In this document: positions 18,249 to 28,716 of the stretch, piece after piece
How positions within the stretch are numbered: position 1 is the first letter of the stretch
How the letters are laid out: each line of letters begins with the position of its first letter
Assembly: GCF_900119735.1 (NCBI RefSeq)
Contig: NZ_FPJW01000009.1
Span: forward strand, 62,001 to 126,000
Reading direction: 5' to 3'
Origin: Marinospirillum alkaliphilum DSM 21637
Lineage (GTDB): Bacteria; Pseudomonadota; Gammaproteobacteria; Pseudomonadales; Halomonadaceae
Length of the DNA: 64,000 bases
Program-made: the position numbers and the translations under genes
The notes under the pieces: generated by a model
The model's database searches: none
Told to the model about the DNA's origin: nothing
The model's input: the letters and a program-made list of their open reading frames with translations, nothing else

Positions 18249-19715
18249 TTACTGCAGAACGATGTCGAACTGCTCCTGGGAGTAAAGCGTTTCGACCTGG
18301 AAGCGGATGGGTTTACCTATGAATAATTCCAGATCAGCCACGGCAGCAGACTCTTCATCCAGAAAACGATCCACCACCGCCTGACTGGCCATCACCAGAT
18401 AAGCTTCACCATTGTATGCCCGATCCATGCGTAATAAATCACGCAGGATTTCATAACAGACAGACTCAGCGGTTTTCAGTGTTCCACGGCCCTGGCACAA
18501 GTGACAAGGCTCACAGATGATTTGTTCCAGACTTTCCCGCGTGCGCTTGCGGGTCATTTGCACCAGGCCCAGCTCGGTCACACCGGTCAGCTTGGTTTTG
18601 GCATGGTCACGCTCCAGACTGCGCTCCAACAAACGCAGCACCTGGCGCTGATGCTCAGCATCATCCATGTCGATGAAATCAATGATGATGATGCCACCCA
18701 GATTACGCAGGCGCAGCTGCCGGACAATCGCAGCGGCCGCTTCCAGGTTGGTCTTGAAGATGGTTTCTTCCAGGTTGCGATGTCCGACAAAACCACCGGT
18801 ATTCACATCAATGGTGGTCATGGCTTCAGTCTGGTCAATCACCAGATAACCACCACTTTTCAGCTGTACCTTACGGCCCAACGCTTTCTGGATTTCATCT
18901 TCAACACTGTAAAGATCAAAAATCGGGCGCTCACCGGGGTAGTATTCCAGTTTGTTTTCCAACTGGGGGACAAACTCCTGCACAAACTCCTGCAGTTTGA
19001 TGAAGTTTTCCCGTGAGTCGATACGAATTTTTTCCAGTTCCGGGCGTACAAAATCACGCATCGAACGCATGAACAGCGGCAGGTCTTCATACACACAGAA
19101 AATACCGCTTTCACGTTTGATGCGGCGCTCCACGGCCTGCCAGACACGATGCAGGAAATGGATATCTGCCAGAATTTCTTCGCTGCCAACGCCTTCAGCG
19201 GCGGTACGCAGAATAAAGCCGCCCTGCTCATCTGCAGCTATTTCAGTCATGCCCTGCCCGACCAGTTGTTTCAGGCGTTCACGCTCTGCTTCCTGTTCAA
19301 TGCGCTGGGAGACCCCCACATGCGGGGTCTGGGGCATGTAAACCAGATAACGGGAAGGAATGGAAAGGTGGGTCGTCAGTCGGGCACCCTTGGTGCCAAT
19401 GGGGTCCTTGGTGACCTGCACCACCAGTGACTGACCTTCGTGCAGCAAACTGGCAATCAGCGGTTCACCCTGGGTGTCACCGGCACCGGGACGCGCCACT
19501 TCTGCCACATGGATAAAAGCAGCACGATCCAGCCCGATATCAACAAAAGCTGCTTGCATGCCCGGCAGAACCCGAACCACCTTGCCTTTATAGATATTGC
19601 CAACAATACCGCGACGGCGGGTCCGTTCGATGTAGACTTCCTGCAGCACACCGTTTTCCACCAGCGCCACGCGGGTTTCCATCGGGGTGATATTGATCAG
19701 TATTTCTTCACTCAT
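18249..19715 (-). CDS. rng: Ribonuclease G
   Basis: 488 residues. An N-terminal S1-like domain (GNIYKGKVVRVLPGMQAAFV, then DIGLDRAAFIHVAEV) leads to the RNase E/G catalytic core with DQTEAMTTIDVNTGGFVG, IIIIDFIDMDD and the zinc-link CEPCHLCQGRG. The enzyme matures the 5' end of 16S rRNA and degrades some mRNAs. ATG 19715 has AGG 6 bases upstream. It directly follows mreD; the maf gene often found between them is absent. Confidence 0.95.
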   Translation of the reverse strand: MSEEILINITPMETRVALVENGVLQEVYIERTRRRGIVGNIYKGKVVRVLPGMQAAFVDIGLDRAAFIHVAEVARPGAGDTQGEPLIASLLHEGQSLVVQVTKDPIGTKGARLTTHLSIPSRYLVYMPQTPHVGVSQRIEQEAERERLKQLVGQGMTEIAADEQGGFILRTAAEGVGSEEILADIHFLHRVWQAVERRIKRESGIFCVYEDLPLFMRSMRDFVRPELEKIRIDSRENFIKLQEFVQEFVPQLENKLEYYPGERPIFDLYSVEDEIQKALGRKVQLKSGGYLVIDQTEAMTTIDVNTGGFVGHRNLEETIFKTNLEAAAAIVRQLRLRNLGGIIIIDFIDMDDAEHQRQVLRLLERSLERDHAKTKLTGVTELGLVQMTRKRTRESLEQIICEPCHLCQGRGTLKTAESVCYEILRDLLRMDRAYNGEAYLVMASQAVVDRFLDEESAAVADLELFIGKPIRFQVETLYSQEQFDIVLQ

Positions 19716-19745
19716 TAGCAACCTGCCAGGCTTTTGGTTCGGGCA

Positions 19746-20234
19746 TCAGACCAGCGCAAAACGCCGCTTTACACCCTGCAGCAACACAAACACCCAATGC
19801 CACAACACAGCGGAAATCAGTGCCGGCAATAACAGAAAACCGATACCGGACATGGCACCAAAAATACCCTGCAACCACTGGAACACCAATTGACTCACGC
19901 CAATCAGCAGAAATACCAGTGCCGATTGTTTCAGCATCGAATACATACGAATGCGCTGGTAAAAACGGTTGGACAGGAAGCCCAGCAGCGCCAGCGCCAC
20001 TGCATTGTGCCCCAGCAACGTGCCTTCAATCAGGTCCAGCAACAGCCCCCAGCCAAAACCATGCATGATGCCAACCCGCTGCGGCAGGCTCAGCGACCAG
20101 AAAATCAACACCAGACTTAACCATTCAGGTCGAAAATACAGTAAAGCTGGCGGCATCGGCAAAGCCTGCAGGTACAAGGCCACCAGAAAGCTGAGCTGGA
20201 TCAACCAGAAACCTTGAAACTTCTTTTCAGCCAT
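19746..20234 (-). CDS. mreD: Rod shape-determining protein MreD
   Basis: 162 residues, five or six membrane helices, with RPEWLSLVLIFWSLSLPQRV and FGWGLLLDLIEGTLLGHNA, the conserved MreD core. MreD is the integral inner-membrane member of the elongasome and works with MreC and MreB to guide lateral wall synthesis. Its start overlaps the mreC stop, as is usual in mreBCD operons. Confidence 0.93.
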   Translation of the reverse strand: MAEKKFQGFWLIQLSFLVALYLQALPMPPALLYFRPEWLSLVLIFWSLSLPQRVGIMHGFGWGLLLDLIEGTLLGHNAVALALLGFLSNRFYQRIRMYSMLKQSALVFLLIGVSQLVFQWLQGIFGAMSGIGFLLLPALISAVLWHWVFVLLQGVKRRFALV

Positions 20235-21106
20235 CAGGAACCACCTCCGCGCTGGATCTTTTCAAGGGTCTCCGGGTCTGTACCGGTCAGCGCATGAAAC
20301 AGCAGCAGCACATAACGGCTGCGATCCAGCTGTGCCAGCGGCCTTGCCACCACGTCCATGAAGGGTTCACCGCGCTGGTGTGAAACCTCAACAATGGTTG
20401 CCACTGGATAACCAAAAGGGAAACGCCCACCCAGACCCGAAGAAACCAGCAGGTCTCCTTCACGCAGATCGGCCGTTTCCGGGACATGTGACAAGCGCAG
20501 TTGATCGGGTCGACCGGTGCCCTGAGCAATGAAGCGCAGGCCATTGCGGTTAACCTGAACGGGAATGGCGTGGTTGGAATCAGAAATCAACAGCAGACGA
20601 CTGGTGTAGGGGCTGACAGAAATCAACTGACCCATAATGCCTGCAGCATCCACCACGGGTTGACCGACAAAAGCACCATCCTGGCGGCCACGGTTGATGA
20701 TCACCTGCTGGGAGAAAGGATCGTAATTAACCCCGATCAGCTCACCGGTGATGAACTCCAGTTCACTGCGTCGGGTTGCATTCAGCAGCTCACGCAAGCG
20801 CACGTTTTCAGCCATGATGGCTGCCATGGTCTGACTGCGTTCAGCCAGAATCAGCGCCTGGGATTTAAGCTCGCGGTTTTCTTCCAGCAACAGATTACGG
20901 TTAGCCAGACTGTCAGAAGCCCAGCCCCAGGCTCGCGCCGGTGCATCTGCCGCCCACTGTACCGGAGTCACCAGCAGGGTGGCCCAGGAGCGTACGTGAG
21001 CCACCTCGGCAAAACGTTGCTCTGCAATCATCAGGCTCAGGCCGAGCACCACTGCCACCAGCAGTCGGTATCCCAGCAGGGGTCCCTTGGCAAAAAGCTG
21101 CTTGAT
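20234..21106 (-). CDS. mreC: Rod shape-determining protein MreC, start codon unusual
   Basis: About 290 residues. One N-terminal helix (LLVAVVLGLSLMIAEQRF), a coiled coil (LLLEENRELKSQALILAE) and the periplasmic beta domain (DPFSQQVIINRGRQDGAFVG) are diagnostic for MreC, which links MreB to the wall synthases PBP2/RodA. The family begins a few residues before the helix with a pattern like LFAKGPLLGYRLL, and that pattern is encoded here upstream of the first conventional start (GTG 21058). No ATG, GTG or TTG lies between it and the in-frame stop at 21125-21127. The best candidate is an ATC at 21106, 7 bases after AGGA. If only GTG is used, the protein is 274 residues and loses the conserved lead. 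Confidence 0.88.
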   Translation of the reverse strand: MKQLFAKGPLLGYRLLVAVVLGLSLMIAEQRFAEVAHVRSWATLLVTPVQWAADAPARAWGWASDSLANRNLLLEENRELKSQALILAERSQTMAAIMAENVRLRELLNATRRSELEFITGELIGVNYDPFSQQVIINRGRQDGAFVGQPVVDAAGIMGQLISVSPYTSRLLLISDSNHAIPVQVNRNGLRFIAQGTGRPDQLRLSHVPETADLREGDLLVSSGLGGRFPFGYPVATIVEVSHQRGEPFMDVVARPLAQLDRSRYVLLLFHALTGTDPETLEKIQRGGGS

Positions 21107-21205
21107 AACCGAATCCTCGTCTGATCAGTCAGAAGTATTTATAACGCAAAGAAACGCCACGCTCTTTGCAGAGGGGCGTTTCAAAGCCTGTTACTGCATT
21201 CCGGC

Positions 21206-22444
<1,239 letters not shown>

Positions 22445-22732
22445 ATGACCATCAACGCAGAAGACCTCCACAAGGTGGCACATCTGGCTCGCCTGAGCAT
22501 TGAACCTGAAGCCACCGAACGTTACACCCAGGCCCTGTCCAGCATCCTCAGCCTGGTGGATGAAATGCAGGCCGTGCCTACCGATGGCGTACAGCCGATG
22601 GCCCACCCGATGGATGCCACCCAGCGCCTGCGCATTGACGAAGTCACTGAAACCAATCAGCGTGAAACCTTGCAGCGCCTGGCCCCGGCCACTGAAAAAG
22701 GCCTTTATCTGGTACCCCGCGTGGTTGAATGA
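22445..22732 (+). CDS. gatC: Asp-tRNA(Asn)/Glu-tRNA(Gln) amidotransferase subunit C
   Basis: 95 residues, the standard GatC length, starting MTINAEDLHKVAHLARLSIE and ending with the usual LVPRVVE. GatC wraps around and stabilises the GatA-GatB interface. First gene of gatCAB, 36 bp before gatA. Confidence 0.95.
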   Translation: MTINAEDLHKVAHLARLSIEPEATERYTQALSSILSLVDEMQAVPTDGVQPMAHPMDATQRLRIDEVTETNQRETLQRLAPATEKGLYLVPRVVE

Positions 22733-22768
22733 CACCAGCGGCCCATCGACAGCAATTCAGGACACTTC

Positions 22769-24220
22769 ATGCACGACCTCAGCCTTACCCAGATGGCCAA
22801 GGGCCTGACTGACCGCAAGTTTTCCAGTGTTGAACTGACCCAGACCTTTCTGGAGCGCATTCGCAAGCTGGACCCACAGCTGAACAGTTTCATTACAGTG
22901 ACAGAAACCGAGGCACTGGAAACGGCAAAACAAGCCGATCGCCGCCTGGCTGAAGAAAAACACAGCCCACTGACCGGCATTCCACTGGCTCACAAGGATC
23001 TGTTCTGCACCGAAGGGGTGAAAACCACCTGCGGCTCCCGCATCCTCGACAACTTTGTGGCGCCCTACAATGCCACCGTGGTTGAAAAACTGGCGCAGGC
23101 CGGTGCCGTTTCGCTGGGAAAAACCAACCTGGACGAGTTCGCCATGGGCTCCTCCAACGAAAGTTCTTTTTACGGTGCAGTGAAAAACCCCTGGAACCTG
23201 GACGCTGTACCCGGTGGTTCTTCCGGTGGTTCTGCTGCTGCCGTGGCGGCTCGCCTGGTGCCTGCCGCCACCGGCACCGACACCGGTGGTTCAATTCGCC
23301 AGCCAGCGGCCTTCTGTGGCATCACCGGCATCAAACCCACCTATGGTCGTGTGTCGCGCTGGGGCATGGTGGCCTACGCCTCCAGCCTGGACCAGGGCGG
23401 TCCGATGGCTCGTTCTGCCGAAGACTGCGCACTGCTGCTGCAGCACATGGCCGGGTTTGATCCGCGTGACTCCACCAGCATCCAGCGCGCCGTGCCCGAT
23501 TACCTGAGCCTGCTGGATGAACCCCTGCAAGGCCTGACCCTGGGTCTGCCGAAAGAATACTTCGGTGCGGACCTGAACCCGCAGATGGCCGAGCGCCTGC
23601 AGGCCGCCATTGCCGAACTGGAAAAACTCGGTGCCAGCGTGAAGGAAGTCAGCCTGCCGCTGACTCGTCTGGCGATTCCAGCCTATTACGTGATTGCACC
23701 GGCTGAAGCCAGCTCCAACCTGTCGCGTTTTGACGGGGTGCGTTACGGCCACCGCTGCGCCGATCCAAAAGATCTGGAAGACCTCTACAAGCGCTCACGC
23801 AGTGAAGGGTTTGGTGAAGAGGTCAAACGTCGTATCCTGGTTGGCACCTACGCCCTGTCGGAAGGTTTTTATGATGCCTACTATCGCAAGGCTCAACAGC
23901 TGCGTCGCCTGATCACCCAGGATTTCCAGAAAGCCTTTAACGAGGTGGATCTGCTGCTGGCTCCGACCACCCCGACCCCGGCCTGGGATCTGGGCAGCAA
24001 GACCAGTGATCCGGTGCAGATGTACCTGGAAGATATTTACACCCTCGGCGTGAACCTCGCTGGCCTGCCTGCAATCTCGGTTCCGGCAGGTCTGGTGGGT
24101 GGTCGCCCGGTGGGCATGCAGTTGATCGGCAATCATTTTGATGAAGGACGACTGCTGAACGTGGCACACCAGTTCCAGCAGGTGACGGATTTCCACCTCA
24201 AGGCTCCTGAGCTGAACTGA
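22769..24220 (+). CDS. gatA: Asp-tRNA(Asn)/Glu-tRNA(Gln) amidotransferase subunit A
   Basis: 483 residues of the amidase-signature family. The catalytic Lys-Ser-Ser triad is visible as [11 protein letters not shown] and [19 protein letters not shown]...GTDTGGS. It releases ammonia from glutamine and channels it to GatB to convert misacylated Glu-tRNA(Gln) or Asp-tRNA(Asn). The presence of gatCAB implies that at least one of the direct synthetases, or asparagine synthetase activity, is supplemented by this route. Confidence 0.96.
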   Translation: MHDLSLTQMAKGLTDRKFSSVELTQTFLERIRKLDPQLNSFITVTETEALETAKQADRRLAEEKHSPLTGIPLAHKDLFCTEGVKTTCGSRILDNFVAPYNATVVEKLAQAGAVSLGKTNLDEFAMGSSNESSFYGAVKNPWNLDAVPGGSSGGSAAAVAARLVPAATGTDTGGSIRQPAAFCGITGIKPTYGRVSRWGMVAYASSLDQGGPMARSAEDCALLLQHMAGFDPRDSTSIQRAVPDYLSLLDEPLQGLTLGLPKEYFGADLNPQMAERLQAAIAELEKLGASVKEVSLPLTRLAIPAYYVIAPAEASSNLSRFDGVRYGHRCADPKDLEDLYKRSRSEGFGEEVKRRILVGTYALSEGFYDAYYRKAQQLRRLITQDFQKAFNEVDLLLAPTTPTPAWDLGSKTSDPVQMYLEDIYTLGVNLAGLPAISVPAGLVGGRPVGMQLIGNHFDEGRLLNVAHQFQQVTDFHLKAPELN

Positions 24221-24433
24221 GACCGAACCTTGTGGGTGCCGCACAGGCAGGGCTTCACGGCCGGATGTGTCTGCGACAAGCGAAGCAGGGACTGCGCAGC
24301 GCGGTGTTTGAGGCAGGGACAGCCGAACACACCGAAAGCAGACATACCGGCTAAGGTGAAGCCCGGCATCTTGCTCAAGGCTCGCTTTTGGTTTTAAACC
24401 CGTTTTTGGCAATTTTCAGAAAAGGTTTGCACT
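24221..24433. other. Intergenic gap gatA-gatB, GC-rich and repeat-like
   Basis: 213 bp between two genes of one operon is unusually long. The text is GC-rich (for example GACTGCGCAGCGCGGTG) with a further GAAGCCCGGC segment near 24358, and it holds no credible frame. It looks like an inserted intergenic repeat rather than a promoter, but no second copy is visible in the window. Confidence 0.3.
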
Positions 24434-25882
<1,449 letters not shown>

Positions 25883-25901
25883 AGTCTGCATCAACAATCT
25901 G

Positions 25902-25931
25902 AAAAGCCCGCTATTACAGCGGGCTTTTTAT
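25902..25931. terminator. Rho-independent terminator after gatB, shared with the SMC operon
   Basis: AAAAGCCCGCT (25902-25912), a 5-base loop and AGCGGGCTTTT (25918-25928) followed by TTT. Its A/T symmetry lets it serve both gatB on the plus strand and the SMC operon ending at 25938 on the minus strand. Confidence 0.92.
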
Positions 25932-25937
25932 TGCCAC

Positions 25938-26840
25938 TTAATATAAAGGATAAAGCTGCAAAGGATGGTTTTTAAACCACTGTTGTTTGAGTCCCTTGTG
26001 GTCGCTCAATAACAGGGATAATACCGGTTGCAGTGGGTGGTCCTCCGGCAGGCCATCCAGGTGCCTTTGCAAGGCAGGCAGGTAGTCCAGTTGCTCCGGT
26101 GGCTGGTGCAGTGCATTGGCTTGCTGCTGCAGGCCAGGCCACTCCGGCAGCAACAGCTGACGGTAACCTTCATGCAGGGCAATGCTGACACCCTTGGCAT
26201 CAAAATCACCCAGATAGATGCAGGGTTTACCCAACCGGGCCCAGGCACTTTTCAACGCCTTGCAACCTCGAGCTTCATGGCCATGCCCACGGTAAAGGAT
26301 CAGTGCAGGCTGCAAGGCTTGCGGCAACTCCAGCGCATCCGGGGTATTGAACTGGTAAAAACAATCCAGATTCTCCACCACCACCAGAGCATCAAAAGCC
26401 TTTTCATCCAGTTGCTGCCAGTCCAGATCCAGCTCCAGTCGGGCATGAAGCTGACTCACTCCATAAGGCAGCAGGCCCTGCTGATTGGGCAGGGAAACCA
26501 GCACACGGGCGGCAGTGGGTGCTGCACGCACACCCTTGTGTTCTTCCAGCCCGGCTTCAGCCTGTTGCAAGCTGCTTTTGCCACTGGCATCAAACGCCAG
26601 TGGTGGCAGCTTTTCATCCAGCAACAACTGCTGCACCCGCTGGATGAAGGCACGATCAAACACACATTCTCGGCCATCCGGCCACAGGCCCACTTCAATG
26701 TCCCAGGCATCACACCAGACCAGCAACTGTTTCACCACCGGTCCCTTGATCCTCCAGGTGACCCGATCATGTGTTTTCAACTGCTGCTGAATGCGTTGCA
26801 ACAGGCTACGCAAGGCCGGTGTCAGCAGCGGTCGACTCAT
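25938..26840 (-). CDS. TOPRIM nuclease of a Wadjet/Mks-like operon (JetD/MksG-like)
   Basis: 300 residues. The N-terminal half is a DNA-binding-like region; the C-terminal half is a TOPRIM fold with VVVENLDCFYQF (acidic E156) and YLGDFDAKGVSIA (D212 and D214), plus ILYRGHGHE between them. These are the catalytic landmarks of JetD and MksG, the metal-dependent nucleases that cut circular plasmid DNA held by the condensin. The start overlaps the upstream gene by 4 bases (ATGA), so it is the last cistron of a coupled four-gene unit. All three acidic residues are intact, so cleavage is likely. Confidence 0.82.
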   Translation of the reverse strand: MSRPLLTPALRSLLQRIQQQLKTHDRVTWRIKGPVVKQLLVWCDAWDIEVGLWPDGRECVFDRAFIQRVQQLLLDEKLPPLAFDASGKSSLQQAEAGLEEHKGVRAAPTAARVLVSLPNQQGLLPYGVSQLHARLELDLDWQQLDEKAFDALVVVENLDCFYQFNTPDALELPQALQPALILYRGHGHEARGCKALKSAWARLGKPCIYLGDFDAKGVSIALHEGYRQLLLPEWPGLQQQANALHQPPEQLDYLPALQRHLDGLPEDHPLQPVLSLLLSDHKGLKQQWFKNHPLQLYPLY

Positions 26841-28084
26841 GATGCCACCTGGGCAACCGGTGCCAGTTGCAACTGCACATCATGGATCAGGCGTACCTGA
26901 TTCCAGGGGCTGGTCGGACTTTCATCCTGCCAGATGCGGAATTGCTGCTGCTGGCGTGCCGGCAAGCCCTGGTATTCAGCAATCACCTGGAACAGCCAGA
27001 TTTCAGCATCCCAGGCCAAACCGCTGGATTGCAGGTAATCCAGTGCACTCAGTGGCTGTCCGGCATCCACCACCTGCAGGTAGTAGGCTTCCACATCTTC
27101 TTTTAATTGCTGCTGACGAGCTGCAACACTGGCTGCCTCGGCAGACCACTGGGCCGGGGCTGCCACCAGCAGATTTTCAGCCTGCAGATCACGACGCGGC
27201 AGATGCTGCAGCAACTCCGCCAGCAGGTCAGCATCCCGGTCCCGGTCCAGTGCCGCAGCGGCGGCTGGCACCAGCCCGGCAGCCTGATTAAACAGTGTGG
27301 GCACCTCGGTGCGCTGGGCATAATTGCCGGGGCGGAAACGCGGGTGCTCACGCAGAAAACCCACCATGCCATTCACCAGCAGGTTGCGCGACTGCTGCTG
27401 ACGAAAACGCGCCATCAATTGCAGCAGGCGGCTCTGCACTTCCCTCAGGTTGCTGTAGTGGGCACTGACCTGATTCTGCAACTGGCTGACCAGCAGCTTG
27501 CGCAGGGGACCACTGCCGCCCACCAGGGTGATGAGTTCGTCAAAATCGATCAGGTCCAGACCGTCCAGCAGGCGACTGATCTGTTTCTGGGCCCGTTCGT
27601 TTTCACGGATCTTGTCATTCAGGCTGCTGACAAAACCAAAATCGCTGTTCAGCCGTTGCCAGAGTGAATCGATGGCATCAGCAAAACGGCTGTTGAGGTC
27701 ATCCACTTCCTGGGTCAGGCGCACCTGCTGCTGCTCGGCCAGCAGGTAATCACCGCGTTGCTGGGCTTCCCGCCAGGTCATCACCAGATTACGCAGCAGC
27801 TCCAGGGTCTCGGCCACATCAGCATTGACGTGACGCCGCCGGGCATCGGACAGCATCTCGGCAATCAGATCACGCACCCGGTGGCTGAGCTTGAGGCCGG
27901 AATCTTCATCCGGTCGCCACAGTATCCTTGCTGCCAGCAGTTTTTTCAGCGCTGCATCACTGAAGGCAGACTCATCCACCTGCTCACCGATGTAACCCTG
28001 CATCAATGCCTGGGCGTGCTTGCCCAGCAGTGCCAGACGTTCGGCACCGGTTCTGAGCAGGCTGGAATTGAAGTCTTCGGCCAT
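26837..28084 (-). CDS. Kleisin-like subunit of the SMC operon (JetA/MksF-like)
   Basis: 415 residues, largely helical. An N-terminal winged-helix-like part (LLAARILWRPDEDSGLKLSH) is followed by long helices (ETLELLRNLVMTWREAQQRG) and a C-terminal globular part. This fits the kleisin that closes the SMC ring. Assignment rests on size, helical content and position between the MksE-like and TOPRIM genes rather than on a short motif. Its ATG overlaps the preceding stop by one base. Automatic pipelines sometimes give such genes unrelated names. Confidence 0.68.
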   Translation of the reverse strand: MAEDFNSSLLRTGAERLALLGKHAQALMQGYIGEQVDESAFSDAALKKLLAARILWRPDEDSGLKLSHRVRDLIAEMLSDARRRHVNADVAETLELLRNLVMTWREAQQRGDYLLAEQQQVRLTQEVDDLNSRFADAIDSLWQRLNSDFGFVSSLNDKIRENERAQKQISRLLDGLDLIDFDELITLVGGSGPLRKLLVSQLQNQVSAHYSNLREVQSRLLQLMARFRQQQSRNLLVNGMVGFLREHPRFRPGNYAQRTEVPTLFNQAAGLVPAAAAALDRDRDADLLAELLQHLPRRDLQAENLLVAAPAQWSAEAASVAARQQQLKEDVEAYYLQVVDAGQPLSALDYLQSSGLAWDAEIWLFQVIAEYQGLPARQQQQFRIWQDESPTSPWNQVRLIHDVQLQLAPVAQVAS

Positions 28085-28716
28085 CAGAGCAGGGCCTCCT
28101 GCTGCTGCGGTTGATCCTCAATCGGCAGGTTTTCTTCATCACGGATGAAACGCACCAGATCCAACAGATAATCTATCTTGCCGGTGACCCGGTAATACTG
28201 GCGATCGGCATGGGGCTGCACCAGATAACCCTGCTCTTTCAGGCGGCGGAAAATCTGTTTGACCTGATTGCCCAGGTCTTCACTCTGGGAGTTGAAAAAA
28301 CGATCCGCAGCCAGACGATTCAGGCGTTCCCTCAGGCTGTGGTTGTCTTCCGAGCGCAGCACAAATTCAGCAGGTTTCAGAATATCACCGGCAGTCAGCA
28401 CCGCATCACGACCCAGGGCTTCCTGCACCAGCTGCATCCATTCCAGCAGCGGCAACAGGCTGTTCCAGGTCTGGGCCAGCTGACTCGACAACTGTTCACG
28501 GGCTTCAGCCGTCAGTTCCTGCCAGGCCAGAAACCAGACACTGGCATCCGGGTTGCTGGCCAGCCGCCGGTTCAGGGGTCGCAGGTAGTCATTGATGCTG
28601 TCGCGCAGGCTGTCATCCTGCAACTGGCGAAAGCCTTCCTCATCACTTTCCGCACAGACAAACTGCCCGGCCAGCAAGCGTTCCAGCAGGGGACCGTAAG
28701 GCATGAGTGAGGTCAT
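28084..28716 (-). CDS. MksE/JetB-like condensin accessory subunit
   Basis: 210 residues with the C-terminal winged-helix pattern of MksE/DUF4194: QVKQIFRRLKEQGYLVQP, then YRVTGKIDYLLDLVRFIRDEE. In MksBEF, MukBEF and Wadjet complexes this dimeric KITE-type protein binds the kleisin and DNA. It starts inside the last codon region of the SMC gene (4-base overlap), so its stoichiometry is tied to the ATPase. Confidence 0.72.
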   Translation of the reverse strand: MTSLMPYGPLLERLLAGQFVCAESDEEGFRQLQDDSLRDSINDYLRPLNRRLASNPDASVWFLAWQELTAEAREQLSSQLAQTWNSLLPLLEWMQLVQEALGRDAVLTAGDILKPAEFVLRSEDNHSLRERLNRLAADRFFNSQSEDLGNQVKQIFRRLKEQGYLVQPHADRQYYRVTGKIDYLLDLVRFIRDEENLPIEDQPQQQEALL

